Position numbers and translations under genes: made by a program
From: CADEEN01 sp963783785
GTDB lineage: Bacteria > Pseudomonadota > Gammaproteobacteria > Burkholderiales > Burkholderiaceae_C
Reading direction: 5' to 3'
DNA length: 64,000 nucleotides
NCBI GenBank assembly: GCA_963783785.1
Contig: CAWAOQ010000006.1
Location: 568,630-632,629 of the forward strand
The notes under the pieces: model-generated
Database searches by the model: none
What the model saw: the letters and a program-made list of their open reading frames with translations, nothing else
Told to the model about the DNA's origin: nothing
In this document: one piece after another, positions 1 through 8,467 of the stretch
Position numbering within the stretch: position 1 is the first letter of the stretch
Layout: every line of letters begins with the position of its first letter

Positions 1-904
1 AATGCGACCGGATCATGGTCCCGTAGGCCTGGTCCGTCAGGATCTCCAGCAGCATCGCGTGCGGCACGCGACCGTCGATGATGTGCACCGCGTTGACGCC
101 GCTCCTGGCGGCATCCAGCGCGCCGGCGATCTTGGGCAGCATGCCGCCCGAGATCGTGCCGTCGGCGAACAACTCGTCGATGCGGCGCGCGGTCAGGTCG
201 GTCAGCAACTGGCCGCTCTTGTCGAGCACGCCCGGGGTGTTGGTCAACAGCATCAGCTTCTCGGCCTTCAGCACGGTGGCCAGCTTGCCCGCCACCAGGT
301 CGGCATTGATGTTGTAGCTCTCGTTGTGTTCGCCGAAGCCGATCGGGCTGATGACCGGGATGAACTGGTCGTCCTGCAGCGCGCTGACCACGCTGGGGTC
401 GATCGCGGTGATCTCGCCGACCTGCCCGACGTCGTGCTCGACGCTCGGGTCGTCCTTGTCGACCAGCTTCATCTTGCGCGCACGGATCAGGCCGCCGTCG
501 CGGCCGGTCAAGCCGACCGCCTTGCCACCCGCGGCATTGATCAGGCCGACGATGTCCTGCTGCACCTCGCCGGCCAGCACCCATTCGACGACCTCCATCG
601 TCTCCTCGTCGGTCACCCGCATGCCCTGCACGAAGGTGCCCTTCTTGCCCAGCCGCGTGAGTGCCTCGTCGATCTGCGGGCCGCCGCCGTGGACCACGAT
701 CGGATTCATGCCGACCAGCTTCAGCAACACCACGTCTTCGGCAAAGTCCTGCTGCAGTTCGGGGTCGGTCATCGCATTGCCGCCGTACTTGATGACCAGG
801 GTCTTGCCGTGGTACTTGCGGATGTAGGGCAGCGCCTGCGCCAGGATCTCGGCCTTCTCGCGCGGGGCAATGTGGGTCACGTCGGTCTGGTGGGCGGTGG
901 TCAT
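1..904 (-). CDS. argB: Acetylglutamate kinase ArgB (stop codon cut off by window edge)
   Basis: N-acetylglutamate kinase phosphorylates N-acetyl-L-glutamate with ATP, the second step of arginine synthesis, in the cytosol. Read on the minus strand from ATG at 904 the protein runs 301 residues and ends GTMIRSH exactly at the window edge, so only the stop codon is missing. Visible family signatures are the N-terminal KYGGNAM nucleotide-binding stretch near residue 40, VVHGGGPQID near residue 70 and the LLTNTPGVLD segment in the C-terminal half. Length and both ends agree with the usual betaproteobacterial form of about 295-305 residues. No partner gene of the pathway lies inside the window. Confidence 0.95.
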   Translation of the reverse strand, partial: MTTAHQTDVTHIAPREKAEILAQALPYIRKYHGKTLVIKYGGNAMTDPELQQDFAEDVVLLKLVGMNPIVVHGGGPQIDEALTRLGKKGTFVQGMRVTDEETMEVVEWVLAGEVQQDIVGLINAAGGKAVGLTGRDGGLIRARKMKLVDKDDPSVEHDVGQVGEITAIDPSVVSALQDDQFIPVISPIGFGEHNESYNINADLVAGKLATVLKAEKLMLLTNTPGVLDKSGQLLTDLTARRIDELFADGTISGGMLPKIAGALDAARSGVNAVHIIDGRVPHAMLLEILTDQAYGTMIRSH

Positions 905-1104
905 GGCAGCGTGGCGGACGGGAGGGGCCGGGGCATTGTAGGCAGCCGCATCTGCCCGGGGCCTGGAACTCAGCGTGCGCCGTGCCTGCGGCGATGCCGC
1001 ACATCGAAGAAAATCAGCCGGCGAGAATGGCATGGGCGTGCCCGATCCGCCGGTCGGCGCCACGCCAGCGCGGTCAACGTCGGCACCAGCAAGGAGGCCA
1101 CAGA

Positions 1105-1182
1105 GTGAACATGCAACGCCATCGATTCATGACCGCCAGCCTACTTGTCGCCTTGCTGGCCGGCACTGCCGTGGCGCGCTGA
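1105..1182 (+). CDS. Small ORF (25 aa) resembling a signal or leader peptide upstream of the efflux gene
   Basis: A GTG-started reading frame (in-frame ATG at 1111) preceded at 1091-1097 by a perfect AAGGAGG ribosome site. It encodes a basic N-terminus (MQRHRF), a hydrophobic run (TASLLVALLAGTAVA) and stops at 1182, five bases before the efflux transporter ATG. The peptide looks like a complete Sec signal sequence with an AVA cleavage box and no mature protein. It could be a translated leader coupling translation to the downstream gene, or the remnant of a truncated secreted protein. I do not recognise a named family. Confidence 0.4.
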   Translation: MNMQRHRFMTASLLVALLAGTAVAR

Positions 1183-1186
1183 ACCC

Positions 1187-2161
1187 ATGGCCGCACCACA
1201 CGCCCACGACCTGAGCCCCTGGCGGCACGAACACCATTGGGCGCCCGATCGGCGCGCCAATGAACGCCGCACGCACGCGGTGATTGCCATCACGCTGTTG
1301 ACGATGGCCGCCGAGATCGCTGCCGGTGTGTGGTGGCACTCGATGGCGCTGCTGGCCGACGGCTGGCACATGGGCACCCATGCCGCGGCGATCGGCGTGA
1401 CGGCGCTGGCCTACGCACTGACGCGACGCTGGGCCGGTGACGCCCGCTTCTCGCTCGGGCCATGGAAGGTCGAGGTGCTGGGGGCCTACACCAGCGCCCT
1501 GCTGCTGGGCGTGGTGGCGCTGGCGATCGCCGCCGAGTCGCTGCTGCGGCTGGCCAGCCCGCGCGTGGTCGACTACGTGCCGTCGCTGGCCGTGGCGTTC
1601 ATCGGCCTGGGCGTCAATCTGGTGTGTGCCTGGCTGCTGCACGCGTCGGCCGGGTCGTCGCACGCTCACGCCCACGACCATCCGCACGATCATCACGCGC
1701 ACCACTCCCATGCGCACGGTGCTGCCGATCTCAACCTGAAGGCGGCCTACCTGCACGTGCTGGCCGATGCGGCCACTTCGGTGCTGGCGATCGTGGCGCT
1801 GCTGGCCGGCAAGTTCGCCGGCCTGGCCTGGCTCGACCCGCTGATCGGCCTGGTCGGTGCGGCGATGATCGCGTGGTGGTCACGCGGGCTGCTGGCTCGC
1901 ACCGGCAAGATCCTGCTCGACCGCGAGATGGATGACCCGCTGGCGGCGCAGTTGCGCGAGCGCCTCGAGGCCGATGGCGATGCCCGCGTGGCCGATCTGC
2001 ACCTGTGGCGCGTCGGTGACGCGCACTTCGCCGCCCACGCCACCGTGGTCGCCGACCAGCCGCAAACAGCCGACGCCTACCGCGCAAGAGTCGCCCACCT
2101 GCCAGCCCTGGTGCACCTGTCGATCGAGGTCAACCACTGCCCGCAGGCCAACGCACGCTGA
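1187..2161 (+). CDS. dmeF: Cation diffusion facilitator, DmeF-like Co/Ni(/Zn) efflux transporter
   Basis: Inner-membrane cation diffusion facilitator, 324 residues from ATG at 1187, which exports divalent metal in exchange for protons. The N-terminus is His-rich (HAHDL, HEHHW). Helix 2 carries LLADGWHMGTHA, typical of the DmeF branch rather than plain zinc CDFs. A loop at about residues 157-178 is almost only His, Asp and Ala (HAHDHPHDHHAHH), a metal-collecting loop. The next helix has HVLAD, the H-x3-D metal site, and the C-terminus ends in the usual small cytoplasmic domain. Family knowledge links DmeF to cobalt and nickel tolerance; the exact metal here is inferred. No DmeR-type repressor is adjacent. 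The start is set by homology of MAAPHAHDL and lies just after the small leader ORF. Confidence 0.82.
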   Translation: MAAPHAHDLSPWRHEHHWAPDRRANERRTHAVIAITLLTMAAEIAAGVWWHSMALLADGWHMGTHAAAIGVTALAYALTRRWAGDARFSLGPWKVEVLGAYTSALLLGVVALAIAAESLLRLASPRVVDYVPSLAVAFIGLGVNLVCAWLLHASAGSSHAHAHDHPHDHHAHHSHAHGAADLNLKAAYLHVLADAATSVLAIVALLAGKFAGLAWLDPLIGLVGAAMIAWWSRGLLARTGKILLDREMDDPLAAQLRERLEADGDARVADLHLWRVGDAHFAAHATVVADQPQTADAYRARVAHLPALVHLSIEVNHCPQANAR

Positions 2162-2202
2162 GCCGCGCGCGGGCATCCGCCGGGAGCGCCTGTCCGCCGT
2201 CG

Positions 2203-4197
2203 TCAGAAGTGGATGCCGCGCATCATCTGCGCCATTGCGATGGCTTCCGGCGTCAGCGTCGGCTTGGCCAGTTTCTCGCCCTTGGCCGCCGCGCTGTCGG
2301 GGAACATCCTGAACGTGGTGTTCATGATGATCTGCGTGATGCGCGGCGCCACCGCATGCAACACCTCGCCGAAGATGCCCAGTCGCGTGGCCACCCGCAC
2401 CGGCTTGTCGATGCAGGCCTGCACGACCATGTCGGCGGCCTCCTCGGGCTTGAGCAGCGGCATGCTGTCGTAGATCTTGGTCGGGGCGGTCATCGGCGTG
2501 CGCACCAGCGGCATGTTGACGGTGGTGAAGGTGATGCCCTGGTCCGCGAATTCGCTCGACGCGCAGGCCGTCCATGCGTCGAGCGCCGCCTTGCTGGCGA
2601 CGTAGGCCGAAAAGCGCGGCGCGTTGACCAGCACGCTGATCGAGCTGATGTTGACGACATGGCCCTTCTTCTTGGCCACCATGCCCGGCAGCAGACCCAT
2701 CGTCACGCGCAGGCTGCCGAAGTAGTTGAGCTGCATCGTGCGCTCGTAGTCGTGGAAGCGGTCGTAGCTGGCCTCGATGGCGCGGCGGATCGAGCGGCCG
2801 GCGTTGTTGATCAGGAAGTCCACGCCACCGTGCTGTTCCTGCAACGTCCTGACCAGTTCGGCGCAACTGGCCTCGTTGGCGATGTCCGCCGAGTAGCTGA
2901 ATACCTTGGCGTCCTTGCCGGCGTAGGCCCTGATTTCCTTGACGGCCTCGGCCAGCTTGTCTGCGTCGCGGGCGCAGATGACGGTGATCGCACCGGCCTC
3001 GGCAAAGCGGCAGGCCGCCGACAGCCCGATGCCCGACGAACCGCCGGTCACCAGCACGACCTTGCCGCCCACCGTGCCCTTCAGGCTGCGGTCGATGAAC
3101 AGCGCCGGGTCGAGATGGCGCTCCCAGTAGTCCCACAGCCGCCAGGCGTAGTCATTCAGGTTCGGGCACTCGATGCCGCTGCCCTTCAGTGCGGCGTCGG
3201 TTTCGCGGCGGTCGAAGCGCGTCGGATAGTTGACGAACGTCAGCATGTCCTCCGGCACGCCCAGGTCCTTGATCACCGCGCGATAGACACGGCGCACCGG
3301 CGCCAGTGCCATCAGGCCCTTCTTCACGCTCTTCGGGATGAAGCCGAACAGCGCCGCGTTGACGAACAGGTTCATCTTCGGCGCATGCGCGGCCTTGCTG
3401 AAGATGTCGAGCACGTCGCCGATCCGGTAGCCGACCGGATCGACCAGGTGGTAGCAGCGGCCGCTGGCGTGGAAATGGTGACTGATGTGGTCGAGCGCGG
3501 CGACGACGAAGTCCACCGGCACGATGTTGACGCGCCCGCCTTCGAGACCGACGCTGGGCATCCACGGCGGCAGGATCTGCCGCATGCGCTGGATCAGCTT
3601 GAAGAAGTAGTACGGGCCGTCGATCTTGTCCATCTCGCCGGTCCGCGAGTCGCCGACGACCATCGCCGGGCGGTACACCGTCCACGGCACCTTGCACTCC
3701 TTGCGCACCAGCTTCTCGCTCTCGTGCTTGGTCATGAAGTACGGGTGGTCCAGCCCCTCGGCCTCCTCGAACATGTCTTCGCGGAACACGCCTTCGTACA
3801 GCCCCGCCGCGGCGATGCTCGACACGTGGTGAAAGTGCCCGGCATCGATGGCCTTGGCAAACTCGACCGCGCTGCGGGTGCCTTCGATGTTGACCCGGAC
3901 CTGGCTCTCCTCGTCGGCCGACAGGTCGTACACCGCGGCCAGGTGATACATGTGGTTGATGTGGCCCTTGAGCTTCTTCAACTCGTCCGCGGCGACCCCC
4001 AGCTTCTTGGACGTCAGGTCGCCATACACCGGCACCGCGCGCGCCTTGCTCACGCCCCAGAAATCGAGCAACGCAGCCACCTTGTCTTCGCTCTCGGGCC
4101 GCAACAGGAAATGGACCACCGCACCCTTGCGCGCAAGCAAGGTCTTGACCAGGCGTTTGCCGATGAAACCGGTGGCGCCGGTGACGAAGTACTGCAT
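2203..4197 (-). CDS. Two-domain fatty acyl-CoA reductase (alcohol-forming type), Marinobacter Maqu_2220 / mycobacterial AcrA1-like
   Basis: 664 residues with two Rossmann domains in one chain. The N-terminal half is an extended SDR with GATGFIG at residues 7-13 and a YFMTK active-site motif near 153. The C-terminal half is a classical SDR with GGSSGIG near 384 and YVASK near 530. This length and architecture, and runs such as FHHVSSIAAAGL, MDKIDGPYYFFK, LNYFGS and the MRGIHF terminus, match the bacterial reductases that take long-chain acyl-CoA through aldehyde to fatty alcohol (Marinobacter Maqu_2220, AcrA1 of Mycobacterium). The product would feed wax ester or ether lipid synthesis. It is divergent from the phasin gene, a storage-granule context. 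Assignment is from recalled sequence similarity; substrate chain length is not visible. The convergent efflux gene ends 41 bp away. Confidence 0.85.
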   Translation of the reverse strand: MQYFVTGATGFIGKRLVKTLLARKGAVVHFLLRPESEDKVAALLDFWGVSKARAVPVYGDLTSKKLGVAADELKKLKGHINHMYHLAAVYDLSADEESQVRVNIEGTRSAVEFAKAIDAGHFHHVSSIAAAGLYEGVFREDMFEEAEGLDHPYFMTKHESEKLVRKECKVPWTVYRPAMVVGDSRTGEMDKIDGPYYFFKLIQRMRQILPPWMPSVGLEGGRVNIVPVDFVVAALDHISHHFHASGRCYHLVDPVGYRIGDVLDIFSKAAHAPKMNLFVNAALFGFIPKSVKKGLMALAPVRRVYRAVIKDLGVPEDMLTFVNYPTRFDRRETDAALKGSGIECPNLNDYAWRLWDYWERHLDPALFIDRSLKGTVGGKVVLVTGGSSGIGLSAACRFAEAGAITVICARDADKLAEAVKEIRAYAGKDAKVFSYSADIANEASCAELVRTLQEQHGGVDFLINNAGRSIRRAIEASYDRFHDYERTMQLNYFGSLRVTMGLLPGMVAKKKGHVVNISSISVLVNAPRFSAYVASKAALDAWTACASSEFADQGITFTTVNMPLVRTPMTAPTKIYDSMPLLKPEEAADMVVQACIDKPVRVATRLGIFGEVLHAVAPRITQIIMNTTFRMFPDSAAAKGEKLAKPTLTPEAIAMAQMMRGIHF

Positions 4198-4442
4198 GCG
4201 GTTCTCCTTCGGGTGGGGTGCGTGGCGAACAGGCGCCGAACCGATGATTTTTCACTCAAAGCCTGTTCGCGCCGCTGCGCGCTTACCCCAAGTCGGACGC
4301 CCCATTGCCCGTCCGTCCGGCATAGACCCCGCTCACTAGAGAATGGCGCCCGCCGCAGGGGCTGCCGCTCCTATAGTTGCCCTGCCCGTGCGGCCCCGCC
4401 CGCACATCGACCCACTCCCTGCGACGACAAAGGACAAACCTC

Positions 4443-4967
4443 ATGGTCAAGAAGCTCCAGAAGTTGGCGGCAAAGAAAGCCGCTCCGGCCGCCAACCTGC
4501 TCGACAGCCAACTGGCGCAGTCGGTGAAGGAATCGGCGCAGCAGATCTGGCTGGCCGGCATGGGCGCCTTTGCCAAGGCCCAGGCAGAAGGCGGCAAGGT
4601 CTTCGAGACCCTGGTCAAGGAAGGCGTCAGCCTGCAGCGCAAGACACAGGGCCTGGCCGAAGAACGCATCAGCGCGGTCACCGGCAAGATGACGGCGATG
4701 GCCGACGGCATGAGCAACAAGGCTGGCGCCCATTGGGACAAGCTCGAAACGATCTTCGAGGAACGCGTGGCCAAGGCACTGAACAAGATGGGCGTGCCTT
4801 CGCGCAAGGACATCGACGCACTGATCAAGCGCATCGACGAGTTGTCGGCCAAGGTCGGCGGCAAGGCCGCGGTGAAGACGGCCGTGAAGGCGGCGCCCAG
4901 ACGCAAGGTCGCCGCCAAGCCGACCGCGAAAGCCCCGGCCAAGCGCGCCGCCCGCAAGGCACCGTGA
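4443..4967 (+). CDS. Phasin (polyhydroxyalkanoate granule-associated protein)
   Basis: 174 residues from ATG at 4443, preceded by an AAAGGACA ribosome-site-like stretch. The first about 125 residues are an amphipathic, coiled-coil-prone phasin domain (WLAGMGAFAKAQAEGGK is the hallmark, at about residues 35-51). The tail is a basic Lys/Ala/Pro-rich segment (AAKPTAKAPAKRAARKAP) like the histone-H1-like tails of PhaF/PhaI-type phasins. Such proteins coat PHA granules and can tie granules to DNA. The stop codon overlaps the start of the patatin-like lipase (GTGA), so the two are translationally coupled. No PHA synthase is in the window, so the granule role rests on the family. Confidence 0.9.
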   Translation: MVKKLQKLAAKKAAPAANLLDSQLAQSVKESAQQIWLAGMGAFAKAQAEGGKVFETLVKEGVSLQRKTQGLAEERISAVTGKMTAMADGMSNKAGAHWDKLETIFEERVAKALNKMGVPSRKDIDALIKRIDELSAKVGGKAAVKTAVKAAPRRKVAAKPTAKAPAKRAARKAP

Positions 4968-6196
4968 CGCGCGCCCCGTCGAAGGCGCCGCGCATCGGTC
5001 TCGCGCTCGCCGGCGGGGGGCCGCTCGGTGCGATCTACGAGATCGGCGCGCTGTGCGCGCTCGACGAGACGCTCGACGGGTTGGACTTCAATCAGCTCGC
5101 CGGCTACGTCGGCGTATCGGCCGGCGGCTTCATCGCCGCCGGGCTGGCCAATGGCATGCGGCCGCGCGAGCTGTGCGCGGCGTTCATTGAAAACGACGCG
5201 GACGGTGGTGACCTCTTCCGGCCGTCACTGCTGATGCGCCCGGCCTGGGGCGAATACCTGCACCGGCTGGCGGCACTGCCCGGCCTGGCCGCGCAAGCCG
5301 CGTTCAACTACGCCTTCAAGCACCGCTCGTTGCTGGAGGCCTTCGAACGGCTGGGCCGCGCGCTGCCGACGGGCTTGCTCAGTGGCGCCGCGATGGAACG
5401 CCAGATGGCGCACATGTTCTCCGCGCCCGGGCGCAGCAACGACTTCCGCCAGCTGCAACGCAAACTGGTGCTGGTGGCCACCGATCTCGACAGCGGCGAC
5501 GCGGTGCCTTTCGGCCAACCCGGCCACGACGATGTGCCGATCTCGCTGGCGGTGCAGGCGAGCGCGGCGCTGCCCGGCCTGTTCGCGCCGGTCCGCGTGA
5601 AGGGCCGGACCTGCGTCGACGGTGCGCTGAAGAAGACATTGCATGCGACGGTGCTGCTCGACGAGGGCCTGGACCTGCTGATCTGCCTCAACCCGCTGGT
5701 GCCGTTCGACGCGACGCACGCCACGCGTCACAAGGTGCTGGGCAGCGGCGAGGCGCGCATTCCGCGGCTGATCGACGGCGGCCTGCCGGTGGTGCTGTCG
5801 CAGACCTTCCGCTCGTTGATCCACTCGCGGCTCGAGCTGGGCCTGAAGGGCTATGGCCAATCCCACCCCAGTACCGACATCGTGCTGTTCGAGCCCGACC
5901 ACCGCGACCCGCAGATGTTCCTGGCCAACACCTTCAGCGTCTCGCAGCGACGCCTGCTGGCCGAGCACGCCTACCAGCGCACGCGCGAGTTGCTGCGGTC
6001 GCGCCGCTCGCTGCTGGGCGCGCAACTGGTGCACCACGGCATCACGATCAACGAGGCCGCGCTCGATGACCCGCAGCGGCGGCTGGTCGGGCGGCGCCGG
6101 CGTCTGCCGGGCACACGTGCTTCGCGGGCTTTGAAACGGCTCGACGAGGTGTTGAGCGATCTCGAGCTGGCGGTCGGGAGTTCTTCTCGGGCCTGA
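4964..6196 (+). CDS. Patatin-like phospholipase
   Basis: 410 residues from a GTG at 4964 that overlaps the phasin stop. Patatin-family serine lipid acylhydrolase: oxyanion loop GGGPLGAIYEIG at about residues 16-27, nucleophile elbow GVSAGG near 50-55 and the dyad aspartate in CVDGAL near 218. All three catalytic elements are intact. The protein has no evident signal peptide or transmembrane helix, so it is probably cytosolic or peripheral. Coupling to a phasin suggests action on granule-associated lipid or PHA, but that is inference from position. Upstream in-frame codons back to 4343 are ignored because they read through the phasin gene. Confidence 0.87.
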   Translation: MTRAPSKAPRIGLALAGGGPLGAIYEIGALCALDETLDGLDFNQLAGYVGVSAGGFIAAGLANGMRPRELCAAFIENDADGGDLFRPSLLMRPAWGEYLHRLAALPGLAAQAAFNYAFKHRSLLEAFERLGRALPTGLLSGAAMERQMAHMFSAPGRSNDFRQLQRKLVLVATDLDSGDAVPFGQPGHDDVPISLAVQASAALPGLFAPVRVKGRTCVDGALKKTLHATVLLDEGLDLLICLNPLVPFDATHATRHKVLGSGEARIPRLIDGGLPVVLSQTFRSLIHSRLELGLKGYGQSHPSTDIVLFEPDHRDPQMFLANTFSVSQRRLLAEHAYQRTRELLRSRRSLLGAQLVHHGITINEAALDDPQRRLVGRRRRLPGTRASRALKRLDEVLSDLELAVGSSSRA

Positions 6197-6254
6197 ATCG
6201 GCACCGGCGCACTCCCGGCACCGCCTGCCGCACGAGGAGCATCACGCGCACGGA

Positions 6255-7745
6255 TCAGCCGAGGTATCTCGCCTCGAGGTGCGCCTTGAAGAAGGCCGGA
6301 TTCAGCACCTCGCCACTGGCGCGCATGGCCAGTTCGTCCGTCGACCAACGTGACGCCTGCAGCCAGATGTTGTCGCGCAGCCAATCGAACACCGGCGCCC
6401 AGTCCCCGCGCTCGATGCGCGCATCGAGATCGGGCATCGCGCGACGCATCGCCGCAAACCACTGCGCTGCGTACATCGCGCCGAGCGAGTAGCAGGGGAA
6501 GTAACCGAACAGCGATTCGGGCCAGTGCACGTCCTGCATCGGCCCGTCCCTGTAGTTGCCGCGCGTGTCCAGGCCGAGCAGTTCGGCCATCTTGCGGTCC
6601 CACAGCGCGGGCACGTCCTCCGGCTCGATCTGGCCCTCGATCAACGGCCGCTCGATCTCGTAGCGCAGGATCACGTGCGCCGGGTAGGTCACTTCATCGG
6701 CATCGACGCGGATCAGCCCGCGCTGCACACGCGTCAGCAAGCGATGCAGGTTGCCCGGCTCGAAGGCGGGTTGGTCGCCGAAGGCCTCGCGCAACATCGG
6801 CGCCAGCACCCTGGCGAAGCCCGGGTGGCCGCCGAGCTGCATCTCGAAGGCGAGCGACTGGCTCTCGTGGATGGCCATCGAGCGCGCCTCGCTGATCGGC
6901 TGGCCGAGCCACTCACGCGGGCGGTTCTGCTCATAGCGGCCGTGGCCCGTCTCGTGCACGGTGCCCATCAGCGCCGGCAGGAACTGGTCTTCGCGGTAGC
7001 GGGTGGTCAGGCGCACGTCTTCGGGTACGCCGCCGGAGAACGGGTGCGCGCTGGTGTCGAGCCGACCGGCGTCAAAGTCGAACCCCAGCCGGCGCACCAT
7101 GCGCTCGCACAGCGCACGCTGCGCGTCGAGCGCGAACGGACCCGCCGGTTCGATCACGGCATCGCGCGCCTGGCGCTCGACCACGCGCTCGATCAGCCGC
7201 GGCAGCCACTGCCGCACCTGGCCGAACACACGGTCGACGGCGGCGCAGGTCATGCCCGGCTCGTAGCGATCCATCAATGCATCGTATTTCCCGAGCCCGG
7301 TCTGCTGCGACAGCAGCGCGGCCTCTTCGCGGGCGATCGCCAGCACGGGCTTCCAATGCTCGACGAAACCGGCCCAGTCGTTGGCCGGCCGCAGCGAGCG
7401 CCAGGCATGCTCGCAGCGCGAGCTGGCGAGTTGGCGTCGCTGCACCAACTCGGCGGGCAGCGCATTGGCGTTGTGCCAGTCACGCCGGATCTCGCGCAGG
7501 TTGGCTCGCTGGTGTTCCGACAGCGGTTCCTGCTCGGCTTGCGCGATGCGGTCGGCCAGCGTGGTGTCGGTGCGCAAGCGATGCATCAGCGCCGCCAACT
7601 CGGCCAGTGCTGCCGCGCGCGCCTCGTTGCCCTTGGGCGGCATGTTGGCGGCCTGGTCCCACCAGGCGATCGACGCCAGATGCTGGAAGTGATGCAGCCG
7701 CGTGCAGTGCGCCGCGAGGCCGTCGTAGGTTGGCGTTGAACTCAT
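6255..7745 (-). CDS. M32 family metallocarboxypeptidase (Taq carboxypeptidase type)
   Basis: Cytosolic zinc carboxypeptidase of family M32. The zinc-binding HETGH lies at about residues 262-266 and is followed by GRYEQNRP; a second conserved patch, EARSMAIHESQSLAFE, supplies the third ligand. Other family stretches are WDQAANMPP near the N-terminus and FGYFPCYSLGAMYAAQ near the C-terminus. With ATG at 7745 (MSSTPTYDGL) the protein is 496 residues, the family's usual size. An alternative ATG at 7772 would add nine residues (MAASRKQAR); neither has a strong ribosome site. The upstream YqaA-type gene stops only a few bases before the alternative start, so the two are likely co-transcribed. Confidence 0.93.
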   Translation of the reverse strand: MSSTPTYDGLAAHCTRLHHFQHLASIAWWDQAANMPPKGNEARAAALAELAALMHRLRTDTTLADRIAQAEQEPLSEHQRANLREIRRDWHNANALPAELVQRRQLASSRCEHAWRSLRPANDWAGFVEHWKPVLAIAREEAALLSQQTGLGKYDALMDRYEPGMTCAAVDRVFGQVRQWLPRLIERVVERQARDAVIEPAGPFALDAQRALCERMVRRLGFDFDAGRLDTSAHPFSGGVPEDVRLTTRYREDQFLPALMGTVHETGHGRYEQNRPREWLGQPISEARSMAIHESQSLAFEMQLGGHPGFARVLAPMLREAFGDQPAFEPGNLHRLLTRVQRGLIRVDADEVTYPAHVILRYEIERPLIEGQIEPEDVPALWDRKMAELLGLDTRGNYRDGPMQDVHWPESLFGYFPCYSLGAMYAAQWFAAMRRAMPDLDARIERGDWAPVFDWLRDNIWLQASRWSTDELAMRASGEVLNPAFFKAHLEARYLG

Positions 7746-7776
7746 GCGTGCCTGCTTGCGGGAGGCGGCCATTGTC

Positions 7777-8265
7777 TCAGCCCGTCGGCAGCTGTCCCGG
7801 AAACACCCAGAGCAACGCCGCGGTCATCGTCACGTAGCGCGCGAACTTGCCGATGGCCATGTACGCCACGCAGGGCCAGAACGGCAGCTTGAGCCAGCCG
7901 GCGACCGCGCACAGCGGGTCGCCCACCACCGGCAGCCATGACAGCAGGCAGGCCTTGGCGCCGAAACGCTGCAGCCACTGCAGCGCACGCAGTTCATGCG
8001 GCTTGCGGTGGCGCACGTGCTCGTAGGCGCGCTCGGCGCCATACCCCATCCACCACGAGATCGCGCCGCCCGCGGTGTTGCCCGCGGTCGCCACCAGCAC
8101 GGCAGGCCAGAACATCGCCGGGTTCAGCTTGACCAGCCCGAACACCACCGGCTCGCTGCCCATCGGCAGCAGCGTCGCCGAGATCAGCGCCACGACGAAC
8201 ACCGTCGACAAGCCGAACTTCGGCAGCGCCAGCGCGGCCAGCAACGAGTGGATCCAGGCTTCCAT
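7777..8265 (-). CDS. YqaA/DedA-like inner-membrane protein
   Basis: 162 residues, mostly hydrophobic, with four to five predicted membrane segments. It shows the SNARE-associated/VTT-like pattern of YqaA proteins: LPMGSEPVVFGLVKLNP early on, AGNTAGGAISWWMGYGAER in the centre and LPVVGDPLCAVAGWLKLP after it. The glycine- and proline-containing re-entrant stretches are the features shared with DedA proteins, which act in phospholipid carrier recycling and membrane homeostasis. The specific role of YqaA is not established. It is immediately upstream of the M32 carboxypeptidase on the same strand and divergent from the dusB operon. Confidence 0.85.
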   Translation of the reverse strand: MEAWIHSLLAALALPKFGLSTVFVVALISATLLPMGSEPVVFGLVKLNPAMFWPAVLVATAGNTAGGAISWWMGYGAERAYEHVRHRKPHELRALQWLQRFGAKACLLSWLPVVGDPLCAVAGWLKLPFWPCVAYMAIGKFARYVTMTAALLWVFPGQLPTG

Positions 8266-8295
8266 GCAGGGTCGGATTATCGGCAGCGTCGTCGA

Positions 8296-8325
8296 TGCAG
8301 TGCCACGGCCTTCGCTGGCTATACT
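8296..8325 (+). promoter_or_regulatory. Possible promoter of the dusB operon
   Basis: A TATACT hexamer at 8320-8325 is a good -10 match in an otherwise GC-rich gap between divergent genes. The -35 position (TGCAGT at 8296-8301, 18-bp spacer) is poor. A start point around 8332 would leave a leader of about 135 nt before dusB containing the two hairpins at 8403-8459. Confidence 0.3.
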
Positions 8326-8402
8326 TGCGCCTCATTTTTCAGCACCCACTGTCATGACGACCCCCAAGACGCCTGCAGCGTCGGCCCCCGGGCCAGTTAT
8401 GG

Positions 8403-8459
8403 GCCCCTGCGTGGCCCAGGGGCGCGCCACAGATTTGGGGCGGCCCGGCGTCTGTGGCG
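8403..8459 (+). promoter_or_regulatory. Two stem-loops in the dusB 5' leader
   Basis: Two perfect stems lie head to tail: GCCCCTG (8403-8409) pairs with CAGGGGC (8417-8423) around a 7-nt loop, and CGCCACAGA (8425-8433) pairs with TCTGTGGCG (8451-8459). The second stem ends nine bases before the dusB ATG, where no clear Shine-Dalgarno sequence is visible. They could influence translation of dusB-fis, but the same bases are also open in frame with dusB from an ATG at 8354, so an N-terminal extension is the alternative reading. Confidence 0.4.
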
Positions 8460-8467
8460 GCCACCCC

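Noticed and set aside
4198..4442. Sigma-54 or PhaR-type control site in the reductase-phasin gap
   Set aside because: A TATAGT at 4,372 lacks a matching -35 and no convincing GG-N10-GC pair or operator repeat was visible.
2209..4527. 772-codon plus-strand open frame
   Set aside because: Antisense shadow of the fatty acyl-CoA reductase, low-complexity HRD-rich translation without motifs.
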